From CAZUDI01 sp964618975 (lineage in GTDB: Bacteria; Desulfobacterota; Desulfomonilia; UBA1062): DNA of 11,418 nucleotides. Positions 6,713 to 11,418 of the stretch are shown here, in pieces. A model generated the notes under the pieces. It was not told where the DNA came from, did no database searches, and saw nothing but the letters and a program-made list of their open reading frames with translations. How positions within the stretch are numbered: the first letter of the stretch is position 1; every line of letters starts with the position of its first letter. The position numbers and the translations under genes are program-made. The DNA lies in NCBI GenBank assembly GCA_964618975.1, contig CAZUDI010000081.1, forward strand, positions 1-11,418, given 5' to 3'.

Positions 6713-7923
6713 CCCTGGTGATCTCCCTTGAGGGGAGCCTGGTGACCGTTTCCATTGAGTCGGAGCTGCATGCCGGGCACGGGCGCGGCGATGCGGGAGG
6801 TGATCAACCGCTCGCCGGGCTCAAGCCCCCGCACGAGGGCATCATCGTGGCGGCGCCACACGATCGGGACCTGGCGCACCTCGAGGGTGTCGGATTCGTC
6901 CAGCAGCCAGACACGCCCGTCCTCGCGCAGGGCCTCGCGGGGGATGACGTACACTTCCTGAACCTCTTGGCCGGCAATCTCCAGCGTTACATAGGATCCC
7001 AGCAGCAGCGGGGCCGAGCCATCGGCTTTGAGGGGTTCCGGCACCCGGATCAGCAGGCGTGCCATGCGACCCTGAGGGTCCACATCCCGGAGGAGCCGCT
7101 CAACGAACCCGGTATGGTTCAGAAGGGTCTCGCCGGAACGCTGGAGGACCCTGACCCTCGATCCGGAAGCCTCCATTCCGACAGAGGGAGATCCCGTCAT
7201 GGTGAGCCCCGGGATATCGATCCAGGCCAGATCCTCGTGCAGGACGGAGGCCTGGACACGGAAAGAATCACTGCCGGCGAGCGTGGCGATGGTTGTGCCG
7301 GGTGAGAGCCGCTGCCCCTCTTCGACGTTCTCCCCCAGCACGACGGCGTTGAAGGGGGCGCGGATGGTGGTGCGCTCGAGATCCAGCGCGGCCTTATCAA
7401 GGGCGCTCTGTGCCGCGACCAGGGCGGCCTCGGCATTTTTGAGTTGCGGCTTGCGCAGGGCCAGGTCCCGGCCGGCCGCGCTGACCTCCACCTCGCCTCC
7501 GAGCAGCTCCCATTCGCGGCGGGCGACCGCGGCGCGGCCGAGCTCGGTCTCGAGTTCCACCCGGGCCTTGGTCAGGGCGGATCGCTGCTGCTCGAGGGCC
7601 AGTTCATAGTCCCGGGGGTCGATATGCACAAGCTCTTCGCCCTCGCGCACCAGAGAGCCGGGGATGAGCTTCGGGTTCTGCCACACCACCACGCCCGTGA
7701 CCTGCGGCTGCAGGGAGACCTCGCGTGCGGGAATGACCAAGCCGGTCGCAGTGATCATGATGCGGCTCGTGACAGGCACCAGCGGGAGAACCTCGACGAC
7801 GGGTACGGCAATCGATACGGGGCGGCGCTTGGCTTGTGGTTTGGTTCGGACGAGCCCCTGAAGTATGATGAAGCCGGCCCCGATGATGATGACGACGATC
7901 AGAAATTTGTAGAAGGATCTCAC
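6709..7923 (-). CDS. RND efflux membrane fusion protein (periplasmic adaptor)
   Basis: A 404-aa adaptor linking the permease to the outer-membrane channel across the periplasm. One N-terminal membrane anchor (about 6-24, FLIVVIIIGAGFIILQG) without a lipobox is followed by the periplasmic part. The first lipoyl half (66-104) contains VSLQPQVTGVV and GSLVREGEELVHID, then comes an alpha-hairpin coiled coil (105-184) rich in Ala, Glu and Arg, then the second lipoyl half (186-215) with TTIRAPFNAVVLGENVEEGQ. Beta-barrel and membrane-proximal domains complete the HlyD/AcrA pattern. The start is GTG at 7923: AGGAG at 7931-7935 is 7 nt upstream, the anchor begins at once, and the codon overlaps the preceding stop as GTGA. 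A much longer open frame continues upstream in the same frame but is a shadow of the channel gene. The 3' end overlaps the permease by 4 bp. Confidence 0.92.
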   Translation of the reverse strand: MRSFYKFLIVVIIIGAGFIILQGLVRTKPQAKRRPVSIAVPVVEVLPLVPVTSRIMITATGLVIPAREVSLQPQVTGVVVWQNPKLIPGSLVREGEELVHIDPRDYELALEQQRSALTKARVELETELGRAAVARREWELLGGEVEVSAAGRDLALRKPQLKNAEAALVAAQSALDKAALDLERTTIRAPFNAVVLGENVEEGQRLSPGTTIATLAGSDSFRVQASVLHEDLAWIDIPGLTMTGSPSVGMEASGSRVRVLQRSGETLLNHTGFVERLLRDVDPQGRMARLLIRVPEPLKADGSAPLLLGSYVTLEIAGQEVQEVYVIPREALREDGRVWLLDESDTLEVRQVPIVWRRHDDALVRGLEPGERLITSRIAAPVPGMQLRLNGNGHQAPLKGDHQG

Positions 7924-9353
7924 AATAGGTCTCCTGTCTGGTTTTCGCGGGTGAGCTTCGTGGTCCAGGTACCGCCCAGCGCGCGGCACAGCTGCACACG
8001 CTGTGAGATGAGCTCGTAACGTGCCGTGACCAGCTCCTGCTCGGTTGACTGCAGGGCGTTGAGGGCGGTGAGCACCCCCAGGTAGTCGCTCAGACCGTGA
8101 GTGTACTGCCGGCGCGCCTGATCGAGGGTGGCCTCGGCCAGCGCGAGCTGCTCCGAGAGCCTGTCCACATAGGCCGCCTGCGCCTTTTCGCCCACCAGGG
8201 CGTCCTCCACCTCGGCCAGGGCCTCGAGCACGGTCTGTCCATAGGCGCTGAGACGTTCTTCCACCACGGAACGCGTGCGATCGACCTCGCGGTTTCGGGC
8301 ATGGCCGTCGTAGACGCTGGCCGCGATACTCCCGGCGACGCTCCAGATCATGCGGTCGAAGAGATCCGCGAAGCTCTGGGCGCCCCAGCCGCGGGAGGCA
8401 CGGAGATTCACCTGGGGGAAGCGGCTGGCCACGGCCTCGGCCACGCGCTGATCCGCGGCGGCGATCCTGAGCTCGGCCGCGCGGACATCGGGCCGCAGGT
8501 TCAGCAGGTCCGCTGGAAGGCCGGGATCGGGCAGGGGCGCCAGGGCAGGCAGGGCCTCGGGAAGGCTCCCGATCACGCTGGCGGGCGGACGCCCCCTGAG
8601 CACATTGAGCTGGTGGGTCAGGACAGCGATCCGGGCCTCGATGAGCGGCATCTGGGCGGCGATAGCGGCCAGCTGCTGGCGCTGCTGGTAGATCTCCAGG
8701 GCCGTGGCCAGTCCCCGGGCGTAGCGCTGTTCGACGAGGTCGAGCTGGGAGAGGCTGACTGCATGCTGGGAGCGGGCCAGCCTGAGCTGGGAGGATTGCG
8801 CGACGAGCGCAAACCAGGTCTCGGCCGCCTGTGCGCTCAGGCTCATGGCCATGGTCTCGAGGTCTAGGCGGGTGGCCTCCTTCTCGAGCCGGGCCGCCCG
8901 GTGCCCGGAGGCCAGGCGCTCCCACAGGTCGACCTCATAGGAGGCGCCCAGCGTGAGGCTGTGGGAGCGGGTATGCACGGAGGCCACGTTCGGGAGGGGC
9001 TCTGTGAGCACCACGTGGGTCCTCGCACGGGTGGAGGCGCCCTCCAGTCCGATCTGCGGTCGGCGGATCGCGGCGGTCTGATCAGAGACTGCCTCGGCCT
9101 GGCTGAGGCGTGCCCAGGCCTGCTGCAGGTTGAGGTTGGCGGCGAGTACCTCGGCTACGAGGGCACTGAGCTGCTCGTCGCCGAAATCCTCCCACCAGTT
9201 TGTCCTGCCCGCAACGGGTGTTCCGGGCCGAGCCGCGTAGGACGCGGGAAGCTTCACCGGCGCTTCAAAATCGCTTCTGGCCCGGTAGGGGGCACAGGAA
9301 GCCATGAGGACCGCCATGAGCACGAGGGCCGTGAAGGGGATGTCAGCCTTCAT
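7920..9353 (-). CDS. outer-membrane efflux lipoprotein (TolC/NodT family)
   Basis: A 477-aa outer-membrane channel subunit that receives substrate from the pump. The N-terminal signal ends in a lipobox (VLMASC, C20 as the lipidated residue; Met at -3 is slightly unusual), and Ala at +2 favours outer-membrane sorting. Two OEP repeats follow: the first around 55-255 (WWEDFGDEQLSALV, LNLQQAWARLSQAE), the second around 285-460 (LRPDVRAAELRIAAADQRV, then SVYDGHARNREVD and LEALAEVEDAL), as in NodT-type channels. The ATG at 9353 is chosen because GGGAG at 9360-9364 is 6 nt away. An ATG two codons earlier (9359) touches that site and is less likely. It overlaps the repressor stop by 11 bp and the fusion protein start by 4 bp. 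Having the channel first among the transport genes means the cassette supplies its own channel rather than relying on a shared TolC. Confidence 0.92.
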   Translation of the reverse strand: MKADIPFTALVLMAVLMASCAPYRARSDFEAPVKLPASYAARPGTPVAGRTNWWEDFGDEQLSALVAEVLAANLNLQQAWARLSQAEAVSDQTAAIRRPQIGLEGASTRARTHVVLTEPLPNVASVHTRSHSLTLGASYEVDLWERLASGHRAARLEKEATRLDLETMAMSLSAQAAETWFALVAQSSQLRLARSQHAVSLSQLDLVEQRYARGLATALEIYQQRQQLAAIAAQMPLIEARIAVLTHQLNVLRGRPPASVIGSLPEALPALAPLPDPGLPADLLNLRPDVRAAELRIAAADQRVAEAVASRFPQVNLRASRGWGAQSFADLFDRMIWSVAGSIAASVYDGHARNREVDRTRSVVEERLSAYGQTVLEALAEVEDALVGEKAQAAYVDRLSEQLALAEATLDQARRQYTHGLSDYLGVLTALNALQSTEQELVTARYELISQRVQLCRALGGTWTTKLTRENQTGDLL

Positions 9354-10023
9354 GGCCATCTCCCAGGGAATCGGTGTCGGAGCCTTTCTCGGGGATGAAG
9401 TTTCCTGTGGGGGAGCCCTCCCGCATGGCCTGGATACCCCCCAGGGAGAAGCGCGTGATGCAGCCGGCGATCTTATCGAGCTCTTCCTCGTGCGGTTCGA
9501 GCATGAGGACGGTGCGGAAGCTCTGGGTGTGGGGGCCGTAGAACAGGCACTGGCCGATGATGCTCGTCGCACAGGTGAAGGTGTCCTGCGTGGTGCAGCC
9601 GTCTCCGAGCAGGTCGCCGACGATCTCGATGAGGAGCCCCTGTAGCGGGTTGGCGAGCTCGGTATGCAGCTTGACCAGGGCCGGGGATGGATCCAGCATC
9701 TCCCGCACCAGGAGGGAGTGCCGCCCCCCAATCAGGGTGAGGCGGTAGAAGAAGGAGCGGATGAAGGCGTGCAGGCGCTCCTCGGCGCTGGGTTTTTTGC
9801 TCAGGCCCATGGTGGGGGGGTACAGGGCCAGCGCCCGGGTGAAGAGATCGCGATAGACCTCGAGATAGAGCCCCTCCTTGTCGCGGAAGTAGTAGTTGAC
9901 CGAGGCGATGCCGACATCCGCCCGGCGACAGATCTCGCGGATTGTGGCCGCCTTGAAGCCGTATTCGCCGAAGACCGCTGCCGCCGCTAGCAGCAGACGC
10001 TCCCGCGGTGTGCCCTCTTCCAT
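9343..10023 (-). CDS. TetR family repressor, CecR-like (DUF1956-type C-terminus)
   Basis: A 226-aa transcription factor, probably a ligand-responsive repressor of the efflux operon it heads. The N-terminal HTH is typical of TetR: PRERLLLAAAAVFGEYGFKA (6-25), ATIREICRRADVGIASVNYYF (26-46), then DKEGLYLEV. The C-terminal part (LVREMLDPSPALVKLH, TELANPLQGLL) resembles E. coli CecR/YbiH, a repressor of multidrug transport genes, and fits the CecR C-terminal family. Its ligand is unknown. The start is ATG at 10023, with AAGG at 10032-10035, 8 nt upstream. A GTG two codons earlier (10029) is only 2 nt from that site and is rejected. The C-terminal tail (about 200-226) is polar and low in structure and overlaps the next gene by 11 bp. 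A palindrome 20 bp upstream of its start is the probable operator. Confidence 0.92.
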   Translation of the reverse strand: MEEGTPRERLLLAAAAVFGEYGFKAATIREICRRADVGIASVNYYFRDKEGLYLEVYRDLFTRALALYPPTMGLSKKPSAEERLHAFIRSFFYRLTLIGGRHSLLVREMLDPSPALVKLHTELANPLQGLLIEIVGDLLGDGCTTQDTFTCATSIIGQCLFYGPHTQSFRTVLMLEPHEEELDKIAGCITRFSLGGIQAMREGSPTGNFIPEKGSDTDSLGDGHEG

Positions 10024-10043
10024 GATCACAACCTTGAACAGAC

Positions 10044-10065
10044 GTTTTGAACAATTGATTAAAAC
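10044..10065. promoter_or_regulatory. probable operator of the TetR-like repressor
   Basis: A 22-bp imperfect palindrome centred on CAATTG: on the plus strand the left half is GTTTTGAACAA and the right half TTGATTAAAAC, with 9 of 11 base pairs symmetric. Length, AT-rich arms and symmetry are typical of TetR-family sites. It lies 20 bp upstream of the repressor start and covers the -10 box of the operon promoter, so binding would block polymerase. A TTGAACA direct repeat (10034-10040 and 10047-10053) overlaps its left half and might extend the site. Confidence 0.55.
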
Positions 10066-10084
10066 AAATGATCGGCTCCGTCAA
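10058..10084 (-). promoter_or_regulatory. promoter of the efflux operon
   Basis: On the minus strand TTGACG (10084-10079, 5/6) and TTTAAT (10063-10058, 5/6) are separated by 15 bp. That spacing is shorter than the ideal 17, which can make basal activity low. The expected start near 10051 leaves a leader of about 28 nt before the repressor ATG. No other promoter-like pair stands out upstream of the four-gene unit. Confidence 0.45.
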
Positions 10085-10330
10085 GCCCCTTTTTCTTTAT
10101 GGGCCGGGGCGGTCTCTGCCCGGGTCCTTTTGTCGACCGATTGCCCAACCTTTTTGATGGCTACGGGAGTGAATGCCATACGGATGGGACGGTTCCGGTC
10201 AAAGATGGCGGCCGGCCTGGACGAGAGAGTACCATTGGGGTGGGGCTTGTCCCGTGAGCGTGCCTTTATAATGATATGGGTCACATTCGCCGATGTCTGC
10301 GGGGGCAGGGCCTGATTGGGAGTTCAATGA

Positions 10331-11418
10331 TTAGGCCAAGTCACTTTCGGGGCGGAACTGCAGGGCCTCGGCCACATGCCGCTCCCGGATCTGTCCCTGG
10401 CCGTCCAGGTCGGCAATGGTGCGCGCCACCTTGATTACACGGGTGTAGCCCCGCATGCTCAGGTGATAGCGCCTGAGCGCCGACAGCAGCAGACCCCGGC
10501 CGCCCGCATCCAGGGAGCAGATGTGTTCCAGGTCCCTGTCCGGGATATGGGCGTTGGAAAAGCCCCGCTTTGCCTGACGGGCACGGGCGTCCAGGACGCA
10601 CTGTCTGACCAGGGAGGAGGTCGTGGAGCCCTTTGCCTCCAGGACGCTGCGGGCATCCACCGGGTCGACCCACACGTGCAGGTCCACGCGGTCGAGGAGC
10701 GGTCCGGAGATGCGCGAGACATAGTGCGCCACCATGACCGGCGTGCAGCGGCACTCCCGTCCCGGGTGGCCTCTGTATCCGCACGGGCAGGGATTCATGG
10801 CGGCTATTAGTTGGAAGCGTGAGGGAAAGGTCAGCGCCGTCCCGGCACGGGACACGGTAACGCAGCCGTCCTCGAGGGGTTGCCGCATGGCCTCCAGGGC
10901 GCTGCGCCGGAATTCCGGCAGCTCGTCGAGGAAGAGCACCCCGTTGTGAGCCAGGGTCACCTCGCCCGGGGTAGGCACATTGCCCCCCCCGATAAGGCCG
11001 ATGTCGGTGATGGTATGGTGGGGGGAGCGAAACGGCCGCGTGGAGATGATGCCCTCCCGCTTGAGACGGCCGGCAGCGGAATATATCTGGGTGCATTCGA
11101 GCACCTCGTCTCTGTCCAGCTCCGGCAGGATGGAGGGCAGCCGGCGGGCCAGCATGGACTTGCCGGCCCCGGGCGGCCCGACCATGAGCAGGTTGTGAAA
11201 GCCTGCCGCCGCGATCTCGAGGGCGCGCTTGGCCAGGTCCTGGCCCGTGACCTCGCCCAGGTCCGGCGGGGGTGTCCCCTCGGGGACGATATCTCCTTCC
11301 GGGGCCTCCGTCATGCCCGGGGTCTCATCTCGGAGCAGGGCCACGGTCTCGAGCAGGCTCTTGACCGGCCAGACCGGAGAACCTGCCAAGAGGGCTTCAC
11401 GGGCATTCTCCGCCGGGC
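10331..11418 (-). CDS. comM: ComM/YifB family AAA+ ATPase (Mg-chelatase-like), C-terminal part
   Basis: The last 362 codons of a protein usually about 500 aa; the start lies past the right edge, and the reading frame stays open to the last base (PAENAREALLAG). ComM is a hexameric helicase that promotes branch migration when incoming DNA recombines during natural transformation. In fragment numbering: Walker A GPPGAGKS at 80-87, FRSPHHTITDIGLIGGG at 129-145, and Walker B VLFLDELPEF at 160-169. A Cys cluster CPCG...CRC (C210, C212, C222, C224) may bind zinc. The C-terminal Mg-chelatase-type domain has YHLSMRGYTRVIKVARTIADL at about 317-337. All motifs are intact. It is encoded on the same strand as the efflux operon but 250 bp from its promoter, so the two are probably independent. 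Identity of the family is certain; a role in transformation is inferred from characterised homologues. Confidence 0.94.
   Translation of the reverse strand, partial: PAENAREALLAGSPVWPVKSLLETVALLRDETPGMTEAPEGDIVPEGTPPPDLGEVTGQDLAKRALEIAAAGFHNLLMVGPPGAGKSMLARRLPSILPELDRDEVLECTQIYSAAGRLKREGIISTRPFRSPHHTITDIGLIGGGNVPTPGEVTLAHNGVLFLDELPEFRRSALEAMRQPLEDGCVTVSRAGTALTFPSRFQLIAAMNPCPCGYRGHPGRECRCTPVMVAHYVSRISGPLLDRVDLHVWVDPVDARSVLEAKGSTTSSLVRQCVLDARARQAKRGFSNAHIPDRDLEHICSLDAGGRGLLLSALRRYHLSMRGYTRVIKVARTIADLDGQGQIRERHVAEALQFRPESDLA

Larger units (their letters stand above)
10024..10330. other. 307-bp gap between comM and the efflux operon
   Basis: Apart from the efflux promoter and operator at its left end, I see no gene here. 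Open frames cross it on both strands, including a 67-codon frame on the minus strand (10081-10284) starting with GTG, but it lacks a ribosome site and a recognisable product. A perfect TATAAT occurs on the plus strand at 10267-10272 without a matching -35. The near-symmetric GC stem CCGGGGC/GCCCGGG at 10103-10123 has only a four-T run near it. No clear terminator follows comM. Confidence 0.5.

Noticed and set aside
7924..8925. Long upstream extension of the membrane fusion protein frame
   Set aside because: It is a second frame inside the outer-membrane channel gene on the same strand, with Arg/Gly/Pro-rich sequence; the GTG at 7923 has a strong ribosome site and starts directly at the membrane anchor.
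9354..9731. Extension of the outer-membrane channel upstream of its lipoprotein signal
   Set aside because: It runs through the repressor gene in another frame and would bury the lipobox signal; the ATG at 9353 has a good ribosome site.
10103..10128. Plus-strand intrinsic terminator from the GC stem followed by TCCTTTTG
   Set aside because: The stem needs a mismatch or bulge, the T-run is only four, and there is no plus-strand gene upstream to terminate.
10267..10272. Perfect TATAAT on the plus strand as a promoter for an antisense or small RNA
   Set aside because: The nearest -35-like sequence (TTGTCC) is only 14 bp away, no extended -10 is present, and no plus-strand gene follows; a chance AT-rich hexamer is the simpler reading.
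10081..10284. 67-codon minus-strand open frame between comM and the efflux operon
   Set aside because: GTG start without a ribosome site, no recognisable domain, and its end overlaps the -35 of the efflux promoter.

Overview
The window is GC-rich and densely coded, and reads as the chromosome of a proteobacterium, most likely a gammaproteobacterium. Supporting this are a ComM/YifB-type ATPase, a three-gene RND efflux system with a lipoprotein outer-membrane channel, and a JUMPstart/ops-like leader in front of a nucleotide-sugar gene. RfaH/ops control is known mainly from Gammaproteobacteria. I cannot name a genus from the sequence.

Left part (1-1796, minus strand): the start of a polysaccharide locus. 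A family-4 glycosyltransferase (666-1796) is followed by gmd, GDP-mannose 4,6-dehydratase, which is cut by the left edge (1-529). The gap between them holds a candidate sigma70 promoter, a 36-nt stretch matching both conserved blocks of the JUMPstart element at the right spacing, and two small hairpins. These genes probably make and use GDP-6-deoxyhexoses for surface polysaccharide, and the leader suggests processive, RfaH-type control of a long operon beyond the left edge.

Middle (1797-3562): a 411-bp non-coding stretch with two stem-loops and lower GC than its flanks, then a plus-strand M20 metallohydrolase (2208-3512) with a near-consensus promoter 13-20 bp ahead of its start. It converges on the efflux operon with a 50-bp gap.

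Right-centre (3563-10084, minus strand): a complete operon in the order TetR/CecR-like repressor, TolC/NodT-type outer-membrane lipoprotein, membrane fusion protein, RND pump. All three junctions overlap (11, 4 and 4 bp), so it is one translationally coupled unit. A 22-bp imperfect palindrome covers the -10 box of the only promoter visible upstream, which predicts autorepression of the whole pump by its first gene.

Right edge (10331-11418, minus strand): the C-terminal three-quarters of a ComM/YifB AAA+ ATPase, separated from the efflux promoter by about 250 bp in which I see no gene.

Most of the window is known gene families. The points most worth a second look are regulatory: the JUMPstart/ops-like leader and the self-contained repressor-operator-pump cassette. 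I see no defence system, CRISPR array, RNA gene or intact mobile element.
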